Source: Rubrivivax sp. (GTDB taxonomy: Bacteria > Pseudomonadota > Gammaproteobacteria > Burkholderiales > Burkholderiaceae). Taken from it: DNA of 6,071 nucleotides. The translations under genes were made by a program, and so were the position numbers. The notes beneath the pieces are model-generated. The model was not told the origin of the DNA. It searched no databases and worked only from the letters and a program-made list of their open reading frames with translations. The DNA is taken from contig SEEY01000261.1 of the NCBI GenBank assembly GCA_004211235.1, positions 1 to 6,071 of the forward strand, read 5' to 3'. Shown here one piece after another: positions 1 through 6,028 of this stretch (the first letter of the stretch is position 1; each line of letters opens with the position of its first letter).

Positions 1-94
1 CGGCGTGAAGAGCGTCGTCTCGCGCAAGGCCGGCGAAAGCGAGCGGCGCCTGCACGTGCTGCCGGCCTGGCGCGAGACGACGCTCTTCACGCCG
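1..94. repeat. Terminal inverted repeat (fold-back), left end
   Basis: Bases 1-34 are the reverse complement of 61-94, with a single mismatch (A26 against G69). The innermost 8 bp (AGGCCGGC at 27-34, GCCGGCCT at 61-68) look like a natural short inverted repeat, and bases 1-25 look like a copy of 70-94. The spacer is 35-60. The repeat lies inside a coding sequence whose conserved protein continues normally to the right of about base 23. To the left, the encoded residues (VKSVVS) do not fit the family. The structure fits a hairpin-primed chimera at a contig end. Confidence 0.9.
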
Positions 95-292
95 CGCGAG
101 CAGGCGGCGCTGGCCTGGACGGAGGCGCTGACGCTGATCACCGAAGGCCATGCCAGCGACGCCGACTACGCCTTCGCCAAGGCCGAGTTCAGCGATGCCG
201 AGCTCGTGAACCTGACGCTGGCGATCACGACGATCAATGCGTGGAACCGCTTTGCCATCGGTTTTCGCAGCCAGCTGCCGGCCGACAAGTAG
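23..292 (+). CDS. Carboxymuconolactone decarboxylase / AhpD-family protein, 3' part only
   Basis: This is the C-terminal part, roughly 90 residues, of an AhpD-like alkylhydroperoxidase-fold protein. Such proteins are usually about 145-150 residues long. They reduce peroxides or act as disulfide-exchange proteins through a CxxC pair plus His. The visible sequence has the family's second half: RKAGESERRLHVLPAWRE, then FTPREQAALAWTEALTLI, then FSDAELVNLTLAITTINAWNRFAI. The gene ends at TAG 290-292. The CxxC active site (normally in a CxYCIDMH-like stretch just before the AGE segment) is missing because the window's left end folds back on itself. The frame stays open to base 2, but bases 1 to about 22 are a reverse-complement copy of 73-94, so the GTG at 5-7 is not a real start. 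The gene converges on the LysR gene downstream, with 28 bp between them. Family assignment is firm; the substrate cannot be told from this part. Confidence 0.85.
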   Translation, partial: RKAGESERRLHVLPAWRETTLFTPREQAALAWTEALTLITEGHASDADYAFAKAEFSDAELVNLTLAITTINAWNRFAIGFRSQLPADK

Positions 293-295
293 GCC

Positions 296-312
296 AGCGC
301 CCGCGCGGCGCT
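296..312. terminator. Possible bidirectional terminator hairpin
   Basis: In the 28-bp gap between two convergent stop codons, AGCGCC (296-301) and GGCGCT (307-312) form a perfect 6-bp GC-rich stem around a 5-nt loop. Neither side has a clear T tract, so this is a candidate by position and shape only. It could serve both the AhpD-family gene and the LysR gene. Confidence 0.35.
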
Positions 313-320
313 TCCAGGCC

Positions 321-1235
321 TCAGGCAAATCGGTCGACGCCATCCACGAGCCGCGCGCACAGCCGTGGCTCGCCCAGCTTTTCCAGCCACCAGGCCAGCG
401 CCCGGCCGTCGCCGGCCTTCCAGCCGACGTAGAGCATGTTGGGCTCGCGTGGCACGGCGACCTGCTTCTCGACCAGCTCGCCGCGCGCGAGCAGCGAGGC
501 CACCCGCGCCTGGGGCAGCCAGCCCACGCCGAGGCCAGCGCGCTGCGCGTCGATCTTGGCGGCCATGCTGGGCACGGCGAGCGTGGCCTGGCCGGCGCCG
601 TGGCCATAGGCGCGGCCTTCGCCGCGGCGCGAGGTGTCTGCCACGACGACGGCCCGGTGGGCGCGCATCTGCTCCGCCGTCAACGCGCCCTTCACCTTGG
701 CCAGCGGATGCCGCGGCGCGACCGCGTAAACCCAGCTCATCCGGCCCAGCTCGCGCCACTGCAGGCCGGCGAGCGCGGGCGGCTCGTTGGTGGCGCCGAC
801 GACGAGGTCGGCCCGGCCCTCGGCGAGCGCCTCCCAGGTGCCGCCCAGCACTTCGTGCGTCAGGCGCAGGCTGACGCCGGAGTCCAGCGCGTCGAAGTCC
901 TGGATGACCGGCAGCAGCGTGTCGAACTCGATCAGCTCGTCGGTGACGATCCACAGCCGGTCCTCCCAGCCCTTGGCCACCTGCGTGACGCGGCGTGTGA
1001 GGCGCTGCATGTCGTCGCGCAGCCGCATGGCTTCGCGCACCAGCAGCGCGCCGGCCGGCGTCAGGGCCAGCCGGTAGCGGCGGCGGTCGAACAGCAGGGC
1101 GTCGAAGCGGGTCTCGATCTGGCGCAGCGTGTACGACACGGTGGACGGCGCCTTGCCCAGGCTGGCCGCGGCGCGCGACAGGCTGCCGCTGGCGCCGATG
1201 GCTTCCATCAACTGGATCTCTTCGTCGCTGAGCAT
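321..1235 (-). CDS. LysR-type transcriptional regulator
   Basis: This is a complete 304-residue LysR regulator, the normal length for the family. The N-terminal winged helix-turn-helix covers residues 3-61. It includes the recognition region SLSRAAASLGKAPSTVSYTL at 18-37 and the wing ending in LTPAG at 58-62. It is followed by a linker helix and an effector-binding domain (about 90-300) with the periplasmic-binding-protein fold. The start chosen is ATG at 1235-1233 (MLSDEEIQL), where LysR proteins of this type begin. The frame is open further upstream to another ATG at 1337, but that would run through the promoter of the divergent gene and add 34 residues with no family similarity. No Shine-Dalgarno sequence is visible ahead of 1235 (the upstream bases on this strand are pyrimidine-rich), so translation may be weak or leaderless. 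The DNA-binding domain resembles the YhaJ-like branch. By the usual LysR arrangement it probably controls the divergent SDR gene and itself; the inducer is unknown. Confidence 0.93.
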   Translation of the reverse strand: MLSDEEIQLMEAIGASGSLSRAAASLGKAPSTVSYTLRQIETRFDALLFDRRRYRLALTPAGALLVREAMRLRDDMQRLTRRVTQVAKGWEDRLWIVTDELIEFDTLLPVIQDFDALDSGVSLRLTHEVLGGTWEALAEGRADLVVGATNEPPALAGLQWRELGRMSWVYAVAPRHPLAKVKGALTAEQMRAHRAVVVADTSRRGEGRAYGHGAGQATLAVPSMAAKIDAQRAGLGVGWLPQARVASLLARGELVEKQVAVPREPNMLYVGWKAGDGRALAWWLEKLGEPRLCARLVDGVDRFA

Positions 1236-1354
1236 GGAGGGGATGTTCGAAAGCCTTGCACGAGTCGGCCAACACGGCCGTGCGTCAAAAGGGAGGCGCA
1301 ATCCGAGTATCGAGTCCACGGCAAACCCGCCGCGCACTCACCAAGGAATCCATC
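1236..1354. promoter_or_regulatory. Divergent LysR/SDR intergenic control region
   Basis: These 119 bp separate the starts of the LysR gene (-) and the SDR gene (+), so they must hold both promoters and the likely LysR operator. Two dyads are visible: CGGCC-AACAC-GGCCG at 1266-1280, and GCACG (1258-1262) against CGTGC (1279-1283). The pentamer CGAGT occurs three times (1261-1265, 1304-1308, 1311-1315), the last two 7 bp apart. I could not identify a convincing -35/-10 pair or a clear T-N11-A LysR box, so the operator position is an inference from layout. Confidence 0.5.
1343..1348 (+). promoter_or_regulatory. Ribosome binding site of the SDR gene
   Basis: AAGGAA lies 6 nt before the ATG at 1355. 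It decides the start: the same frame is open upstream to 1256, but only the 1355 ATG has this site, and it begins the protein directly before the SDR beta-1 strand. Confidence 0.75.
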
Positions 1355-2086
1355 ATGTCCCGCTTCACCCACAAGACCGTTCTCGTCACCGGCGGCACCT
1401 CCGGCATCGGCCTGGCCGCCGCCCGCGCCTTCAAGGCCGAGGGCGCCCACGTCATCGTCACCGCCCGGCCCGGCAAGCCCCACGAGGCCGAAGGCTTCGA
1501 GCTGGTGGCGCTGGACGCTGCCGACGTGCTCGGCGCCAGGGCCCTGGGCGCGCAGCTCGCCGCCGCCGGCCGCCGGCTGGACGCCGTCTTCGTCAACGCC
1601 GGCATCGCCGAGTTCGCCTCGCTGGCCGATGCCAGCGAGGACCTCTGGGACCGCACCTTCGACACCAATGCCAAGGGCGCCTTCTTCCTGATCCAGGCGC
1701 TGCGCCCGGTGCTGGCCCAGGGCGCGTCCATCGTGCTGAACGGCTCCATCAACGCCCGCATCGGCATGCCCAACTCGGCGATCTACGCCGCCAGCAAGGC
1801 CGCGCTGATCTCGCTGGCCAAGACACTGTCGGCCGAGCTGCTGCCGCAGGGCGCGCGCGTCAATGTCGTCAGCCCCGGCCCGGTCACCACGCCGCTGTAC
1901 GGCAAGCTGGGCTTCGATGCCGAGACGCTGAAGACCGTCGCCGCGCAGATCCAGAGCCAGGTGCCGCTGGGCCGCTTCGGCACCTCGGAGGAAATTGCTT
2001 CCACCGTGCTGCACCTCAGCGCGCCGGAGTCCGCCTTCATCGTCGGCACGGAAATCATCGTCGACGGGGGCATGAGCCAGCTTTGA
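1355..2086 (+). CDS. Short-chain dehydrogenase/reductase (classical SDR)
   Basis: This is a complete 243-residue classical SDR, a cytosolic NAD(P)(H)-dependent oxidoreductase of Rossmann fold. Motifs appear in the expected order: cofactor-binding TGGTSGIG at 12-19, D54 for the adenine ring, NAG at 81-83, and the catalytic tetrad N105, S131 (NGS), Y144 and K148 (YAASK). These are followed by SPGPVTTP at 173-180 and a C-terminal GTEIIVDGG at 231-239. The basic R38 after the second beta strand (VTAR) favours NADP(H) over NAD(H), an inference from family rules. It is slightly short because the stretch after beta-2 is compact. The start is supported by the AAGGAA site. It is transcribed away from the LysR gene, its probable regulator, and lies 64 bp upstream of the Mo-oxidoreductase. 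The substrate cannot be predicted; quinone, aldehyde or keto-ester reduction are all possible in this class. Confidence 0.95.
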   Translation: MSRFTHKTVLVTGGTSGIGLAAARAFKAEGAHVIVTARPGKPHEAEGFELVALDAADVLGARALGAQLAAAGRRLDAVFVNAGIAEFASLADASEDLWDRTFDTNAKGAFFLIQALRPVLAQGASIVLNGSINARIGMPNSAIYAASKAALISLAKTLSAELLPQGARVNVVSPGPVTTPLYGKLGFDAETLKTVAAQIQSQVPLGRFGTSEEIASTVLHLSAPESAFIVGTEIIVDGGMSQL

Positions 2087-2088
2087 GG

Positions 2089-2118
2089 GCGAGTCGGCGC
2101 GAGTCGGCGCGGGTGGCG
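2089..2118. repeat. 10-bp short tandem repeat in the SDR-molybdoenzyme gap
   Basis: The unit GCGAGTCGGC occurs twice head to tail (2089-2098 and 2099-2108), followed by a degenerate third copy, GCGGGTGGCG (2109-2118). The 64-bp gap (2087-2150) holds little else: no clear promoter and no Shine-Dalgarno sequence ahead of the ATG at 2151. The repeat could be an operator, a slippage-prone spacer or chance in GC-rich DNA. Confidence 0.6.
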
Positions 2119-2150
2119 ACAATCACGGTTCTGCTTGAACTGCGACTGTC

Positions 2151-4148
2151 ATGATCACCCGTACCGTCTTCGGCGCCTGCCCCCACGACTGCCCTGACAC
2201 CTGCGCGATGCAGGTCACCGTTGAGAACGAGCGTGTCATCAAGGTGCAGGGCCGCGCCGACCATCCCAACACGCATGGCGCGCTGTGCACCAAGGTCTCG
2301 CGCTACCCGGAGCGGACGTATCACCCCGAGCGGGTGCTGCATCCGCTCAAGCGCGTCAGCAAGAAGACCGAGGCGCCGGCCTTCGTGCAGGTGACCTGGG
2401 GCCAGGCCATCGCCGACATCGCTGCGCGGCTGAAGGCCATTCCGGACCCGCAGACCATCCAGCCCTACAGCTATGCCGGCACCATGGGCCTGATCCAGGG
2501 CGAGGCGATGGCCGGCCGGCTGTGGAACGCGCTCGGCGCCGCGCGGCTGGACCGCACCATCTGCGCTTCCGCCGGCGGCGCCGGCCTTGCGGCGACCTAC
2601 GGCCACAAGCTCGGCATGCACACGCGCCACTTCGCGGGTGCGAAGCTGATCATCATCTGGGGCAGCAATTCCATCGCCTCCAACCTGCACTTCTGGACCT
2701 ACGCGAACCAGGCGAAGCGGGAAGGCGCCAAGCTGGTCTGCATCGACCCGCGCAAGACCGAGACCGCCGACAAATGCCACCAGCACATCGCCGTGCTGCC
2801 CGGCACCGACGGCGCGCTGGCGCTGGGCCTGATGCACGAACTGATCGCCAACGACTGGCTGGACCGCGACTACATCGAGAACTACGTCGACGGCTGGGAT
2901 GAGCTGCGCGAGAAGGCACTCGCCTGGCCGCCGGAGCGCACGGCTGCGACCTGCGGCATCAGCGCCGACGAAGTGCGCGGCCTGGCGCGTGACTACGGCA
3001 CCGTCAAGCCGGCTGCCATCCGCATGAACTACGGCTTGCAGCGCGTGCGCGGCGGCGGCAATGCGGTGCGCCTGATCGCGCTGCTGCCCTGCCTGACCGG
3101 CGCCTGGCGCCACGAGAGCGGCGGCATGCTGCTGTCCGCCTCGGGCTGGAACGCGCCCTTCAAGAACCCGGATCTGGAGCGCCCGGACCTGCTGGCAGGC
3201 CGCACACCGCGCATGGTCAACATGAGCACCATCGGCGACGCGCTGCTGCAGGCGGACCCGCCCATCCGGGCGCTGGTGGTCTACAACAGCAACCCCGTCG
3301 CGGTGGCGCCCGAGTCGCCCAAGGTGGTGAAGGGTTTCCAGCGAGAGGACCTGTTCACCGTCGTGCTCGAGCACTTCATGACGGACACGGCCGACCTCGC
3401 CGACTACGTGCTGCCCGCCACCACGCAGCTGGAGCACCTGGACGTGCACACCTCCTACGGCCACACCGACGTGCTGATGAACCAGCCGGCGATTGCGCCG
3501 CTGGGCGAGGCGAAGTCCAACACGCAGATCTTCCGCGAGCTGGCCGCGGCGATGGGCCTGACCGACCCCTGCTTCGCCGACAGCGACGAGCAGCTCGCCG
3601 CCCAGGCCTTCACCGCCGACATCGACATGGCCCGGCTGCGCGAGCAGGGCTGGCTGCCGCTGCCCATTGCCGAGGCGCCGTTTGCCGAAGGGGGCTTCCG
3701 CACGCCGAACGGCCGCGCGCAGGCTGCCGGGGCCGATTACGTGCCCAACTACGAGAGCGCTCAAAGCTCGCCGGAGCTGGCAGCCCGCTTTCCGCTGGCC
3801 ATGATCTCGCCGCCGGCGCGCAACTTCCTCAACAGCAGCTTCGTGAACGTGAAGAGCCTGCGCGACATCGAGGGCGAGCCGGTCATCGAGATGCATGCCG
3901 GCGACGCCACGGCGCGCGGCCTGGCGGATGGCGCGCTCGTGGCGGCCTTCAACGATCGCGGCCGCTACGTCGCTCGGCTCAAGGTCAGCCCGCGGGCGCG
4001 GCCCGGCGTCGTCAACGGCCTGGGCGTGTGGTGGCGCAAGCTGGGCGTGCAGGGCAGCAACGTCAACGAGGTCACGCACCAGCGCCTGACGGACATGGGC
4101 GAGGCGCCGACCTTCTACGACTGCCTGGTCGAGGTGGAACAGGCTTGA
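2151..4148 (+). CDS. Molybdopterin (bis-MGD) oxidoreductase, stand-alone, cytosolic
   Basis: This is a 665-residue member of the DMSO-reductase/formate-dehydrogenase superfamily. An N-terminal [4Fe-4S] domain is defined by C10, C14, C18 (CPHDCPDTC) and C46 (GALC). The molybdopterin domains follow, with IIIWGSNSIASN (167-178), CIDPR (197-201), VVYNSNPVAVAP (376-387), DYVLPATTQLE (418-428) and a C-terminal dinucleotide-binding domain (about 548-665) containing WWRKLG (627-632). By alignment with NapA-type enzymes (HCMASA), C138 in TICASAGGAG is the likely molybdenum ligand; this is an inference. There is no twin-arginine signal, so the enzyme is cytosolic. No electron-transfer or membrane-anchor subunit is encoded nearby, so the partner is unknown. 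The start is forced: an in-frame TGA at 2136-2138 leaves ATG 2151 as the only candidate, though no good ribosome site precedes it. The TGA stop overlaps the next gene's TTG. The family is widespread but its substrate is undefined; this is not recognisably nitrate reductase, biotin sulfoxide reductase or formate dehydrogenase. Confidence 0.93.
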   Translation: MITRTVFGACPHDCPDTCAMQVTVENERVIKVQGRADHPNTHGALCTKVSRYPERTYHPERVLHPLKRVSKKTEAPAFVQVTWGQAIADIAARLKAIPDPQTIQPYSYAGTMGLIQGEAMAGRLWNALGAARLDRTICASAGGAGLAATYGHKLGMHTRHFAGAKLIIIWGSNSIASNLHFWTYANQAKREGAKLVCIDPRKTETADKCHQHIAVLPGTDGALALGLMHELIANDWLDRDYIENYVDGWDELREKALAWPPERTAATCGISADEVRGLARDYGTVKPAAIRMNYGLQRVRGGGNAVRLIALLPCLTGAWRHESGGMLLSASGWNAPFKNPDLERPDLLAGRTPRMVNMSTIGDALLQADPPIRALVVYNSNPVAVAPESPKVVKGFQREDLFTVVLEHFMTDTADLADYVLPATTQLEHLDVHTSYGHTDVLMNQPAIAPLGEAKSNTQIFRELAAAMGLTDPCFADSDEQLAAQAFTADIDMARLREQGWLPLPIAEAPFAEGGFRTPNGRAQAAGADYVPNYESAQSSPELAARFPLAMISPPARNFLNSSFVNVKSLRDIEGEPVIEMHAGDATARGLADGALVAAFNDRGRYVARLKVSPRARPGVVNGLGVWWRKLGVQGSNVNEVTHQRLTDMGEAPTFYDCLVEVEQA

Positions 4149-5203
4149 TCCGCCGGCTGCTCCTGTCTGCTTGGCTGCTGTTGCTCGGCGGCTGCAGCGC
4201 CCTTGGCCACTGGAGCCAGGCCGCCAGCGGCCACCTCGGCATCGTGCGCGCAGCAAAACCGGTGAGCGACTGGCTGGCCGACCCCGCCACGTCCGCCGAC
4301 CTCGCCGAGCGCCTGCGCCTCACGCAGCAGATGCGCGACTACGCCAGCAGCCGCCTGGCCCTGCCCGAGAACAACAGCTACCGCCGCTACGCCGACCTGA
4401 AGCGCCCGGCCGCGGTCTGGAACGTCATCGCCGCGCCCGAGTTCGGCTTCGGGCTCAAGACCTGGTGCTACCCCATCATGGGCTGCGCCGGCTACCAGGG
4501 CTGGTTCGATCTCGACGCCGCCAAGCGCCATGCCGAGGCGCTGAAGGTGGAGGGCTGGGAGGTGCAGGTGCAGGCCATTCCCGCCTACTCGACGCTCGGC
4601 TGGAGCCGCCTGCTCGGTGGCGACCCGCTGCTCAACACCTTCATCCGCTACGCCGAGGGCGAGCTGGCCGCGATGATCTTTCACGAGCTGGCCCATCAGC
4701 GTGTCTACGTCAGCGACGACACCGGCTTCAACGAGGCCTATGCCAGCGCCGTGGAGCTGATCGGCGCGCGGCAGTGGCTGGGCGACAAGCCCGAGGCGCT
4801 GGCCGCCTTCGAGGCGGGCCGTGAACGGCGTGCCGCCTTCCTGAAGCTGGCCCGCGAAGGCCGCGACAGGCTGCAGGCCGTGTACGACGGCCCGGCCGCG
4901 CAGCGTGCCGCGGGCAAGGCCGCCGTCCTGGCCGAGCTGCGCGCCCGGGCGACGAAGGAGGCTCCCGGCTACGAGGCCTGGTTCCAGCGCGCCAACAACG
5001 CCAGCTTCGCGATCCTGTCGGCCTACAGCGACCTCGTGCCCGCCTTCGAGCGGTTGTTCGAGCGCGAGGGGCGGGAGTGGACGCGCTTCCACGCCGCTGT
5101 CGAGAAGCTGGCACCGCTGCCGCGCGAGGAGCGCCGGGCTACATTGAAAGGCCAAGGAGGCCTTGCCGATGAAGCTCACCCTGCGACGAGTCAAGCCCGC
5201 TGA
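4145..5203 (+). CDS. Zinc aminopeptidase, COG4324/PF10023 type, predicted lipoprotein
   Basis: This 352-residue protein is of the predicted-aminopeptidase family (COG4324). The start is TTG 4145-4147, which overlaps the molybdoenzyme stop (TTGA); GAGG at 4131-4134 and AGG at 4141-4143 may serve as ribosome contacts. The frame is open upstream to 4028, but only the TTG start gives a proper export signal: MIRR, a leucine-rich core, and the lipobox LGGC with lipidated C17. Ser at +2 of the mature protein predicts outer-membrane sorting, so it acts in the periplasm or envelope. Family signatures are CYPIMGCAGYQGWF (108-121) and the zinc site FHELAH (H180, E181, H184), with E197 in FNEAYAS as the likely third ligand (HExxH-x12-E). 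The second half is helical. After LPREERRATL (325-334) the last 18 residues are read across the next gene's ribosome site and start, and probably matter little. The substrate is inferred from the family name only; peptide trimming in the envelope is plausible. Confidence 0.92.
   Translation: MIRRLLLSAWLLLLGGCSALGHWSQAASGHLGIVRAAKPVSDWLADPATSADLAERLRLTQQMRDYASSRLALPENNSYRRYADLKRPAAVWNVIAAPEFGFGLKTWCYPIMGCAGYQGWFDLDAAKRHAEALKVEGWEVQVQAIPAYSTLGWSRLLGGDPLLNTFIRYAEGELAAMIFHELAHQRVYVSDDTGFNEAYASAVELIGARQWLGDKPEALAAFEAGRERRAAFLKLAREGRDRLQAVYDGPAAQRAAGKAAVLAELRARATKEAPGYEAWFQRANNASFAILSAYSDLVPAFERLFEREGREWTRFHAAVEKLAPLPREERRATLKGQGGLADEAHPATSQAR
5154..5160 (+). promoter_or_regulatory. Ribosome binding site of the GNAT gene
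   Basis: AAGGAGG, a near-perfect Shine-Dalgarno sequence, lies 8 nt before ATG 5169. It sits inside the 3' end of the aminopeptidase gene and selects the 5169 ATG over the in-frame TTG at 5163. Confidence 0.85.
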
Positions 5204-5699
5204 CGCCGCGGCCATCGCGGAGCAGTTCGCCGACCCGGAGGTCTTCGGCGGCACGCTGCAGATGCCCTATCCCAGCGAGGAAATCTGGGCGCAGCGCTTC
5301 GCCGCCCAGAATTCGCCGGCTGCAGGCTCCAGCGAACTCGTGCTGGCCGCCTGCATCGACGACAAGCCCGTCGGCCTCGCCGGCCTGCACCCCGTCGGCC
5401 CGGCAGTGCGCCGTCGTCACGCCATGATGCTGGGCATCACCGTGGCCAAGGCCCAGCACGGCCAGGGCGTCGGCCAGGCGCTGATGTCCGGCCTGCTCGA
5501 CTACGCCGACAACTGGGCGCAGGTGCTGCGCATCGAGCTGACGGTCTATCACGACAACGCGCGCGCCATCCGGCTCTACGAGCGGCACGGCTTTCAGCTG
5601 GAAGGGCGGCACCCGGCCTACAGCCTGCGCAATGGCGTCTATGTGGACGTGCTGGCAATGGCGAGGTTGCATCCGAAGCAGCCGTTGGTGAGCAGCTGA
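5169..5699 (+). CDS. aaaT: GNAT N-acetyltransferase, AaaT/YhhY-like
   Basis: This 176-residue cytosolic GNAT enzyme transfers an acetyl group from acetyl-CoA to an amine. It follows E. coli YhhY/AaaT (L-amino acid N-acetyltransferase, acting on L-Phe and L-Met) closely from end to end. Shared segments include DPEVFGGTLQMPYPSEEIW (22-40), the CoA-binding turn HGQGVGQALM (97-106), DNWAQVLRIELTVYHDNARA (114-133), RLYERHGFQLEG (135-146) and YSLRNGVYVDVLAMAR (151-166). His97 sits where the CoA loop usually has Gln or Arg. The start is set by AAGGAGG. The gene overlaps the aminopeptidase gene by 35 bp in another frame, so the two are co-transcribed. An enzyme that releases N-terminal amino acids beside one that acetylates free amino acids is suggestive, but not proof of a shared pathway. 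The symbol is given by recognised similarity, not tested orthology. Confidence 0.9.
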   Translation: MKLTLRRVKPADAAAIAEQFADPEVFGGTLQMPYPSEEIWAQRFAAQNSPAAGSSELVLAACIDDKPVGLAGLHPVGPAVRRRHAMMLGITVAKAQHGQGVGQALMSGLLDYADNWAQVLRIELTVYHDNARAIRLYERHGFQLEGRHPAYSLRNGVYVDVLAMARLHPKQPLVSS

Positions 5700-5723
5700 G
5701 GCACTGGCCCGCCAGCCGCTCAG
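5696..5723. terminator. Possible bidirectional terminator between convergent genes
   Basis: A two-part symmetric stem shares one centre: outer CTGAG (5696-5700) with CTCAG (5719-5723), and inner CTGGC (5704-5708) with GCCAG (5711-5715). A 3x3 internal loop separates them and the apical loop is 2 nt. The outer arms include both stop codons, TGA on + and TCA (TGA on -). No T tract follows, so termination is likely from position but not proven by sequence. Confidence 0.4.
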
Positions 5724-6028
5724 GCAATGGACGTCGGCCCCGCATCCTCCGTCGCCGACCGCCCGCCGCGCCACCCGAACAACCCGGCCAGCGCCCCCGC
5801 CAAGCCGCCGACGACGTGGGCGATGCCGGTCAGCCGGGCCAGCCGCTGCTTGTGTTGGGCGCTGCGGGGCTTGCTGCGCCGGGGGTGCTGCTGCACCAGC
5901 TCGTGTACCAGTGCGATCTCGTGCTGGCGTTCCTCGATGAGATGCGCCAGCTCGCTACCCACCTCGAAGCGCCGCGCCAGGTCGCGGACCGCGGGCAGCT
6001 CGCGCTGGCGGATGCGCAGCCCTGGCGC
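5720..6028 (-). CDS. Uncharacterised small protein with glycine-zipper hydrophobic segment, 3' part
   Basis: I do not recognise this protein. The coding strand is chosen because GC-rich third positions and sensible residue composition hold on the minus strand, while the overlapping plus frame is rich in Arg, Ser and Cys like a shadow. It is incomplete at its 5' end: the frame is open up to the right edge, but bases beyond about 6027 are a reverse-complement copy, so the true start lies outside the window. What remains, about 102 residues, starts with a charged helical part (RELPAVRDLARRFEVGSEL, then AHLIEERQHEIALVHELV). A basic linker (HPRRSKPRSAQHKQR) follows, then one Gly/Ala-rich hydrophobic stretch (coded by 5771-5830) with the spacing GxxxGxxxG (GGLAGALAG), and a short polar tail. 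A GTG at 5962-5960 could be read as a start, but the good sequence upstream argues against it. It may be an inner-membrane protein with a cytosolic coiled or helical head. It converges on the GNAT gene with 20 bp between stops. Confidence 0.6.
   Translation of the reverse strand, partial: APGLRIRQRELPAVRDLARRFEVGSELAHLIEERQHEIALVHELVQQHPRRSKPRSAQHKQRLARLTGIAHVVGGLAGALAGLFGWRGGRSATEDAGPTSIA

Noticed and set aside
1251..1262. A sigma-54 type -12 element (CTTGCA) ahead of the SDR gene
   Set aside because: The required GG of the -24 element is not present at the correct distance.
237..1691. A 484-residue plus-strand frame opposite the LysR gene and running into the SDR gene
   Set aside because: The LysR and SDR proteins explain both halves. 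This translation becomes Pro/Ser-rich nonsense over the SDR gene in the wrong frame.
2055..4256. A 733-residue open frame on the minus strand across the whole molybdoenzyme gene
   Set aside because: It is antisense to a gene with clear [4Fe-4S] and molybdopterin motifs. Long antisense frames are expected in GC-rich coding DNA, and its translation is low-complexity in Arg, Gly, Ala and Val with no recognisable domain.
4115..5254. A 379-residue minus-strand frame opposite the aminopeptidase
   Set aside because: It is a shadow of a gene with HExxH, lipobox and family signatures; no ribosome site or domain supports it.
5720..6028. The minus-strand protein as a COQ7-like ferritin-fold hydroxylase
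   Set aside because: There is an ExxH followed by a Gly/Ala hydrophobic segment, but the second half of the di-iron domain is absent after that segment, and the similarity is too weak to name.
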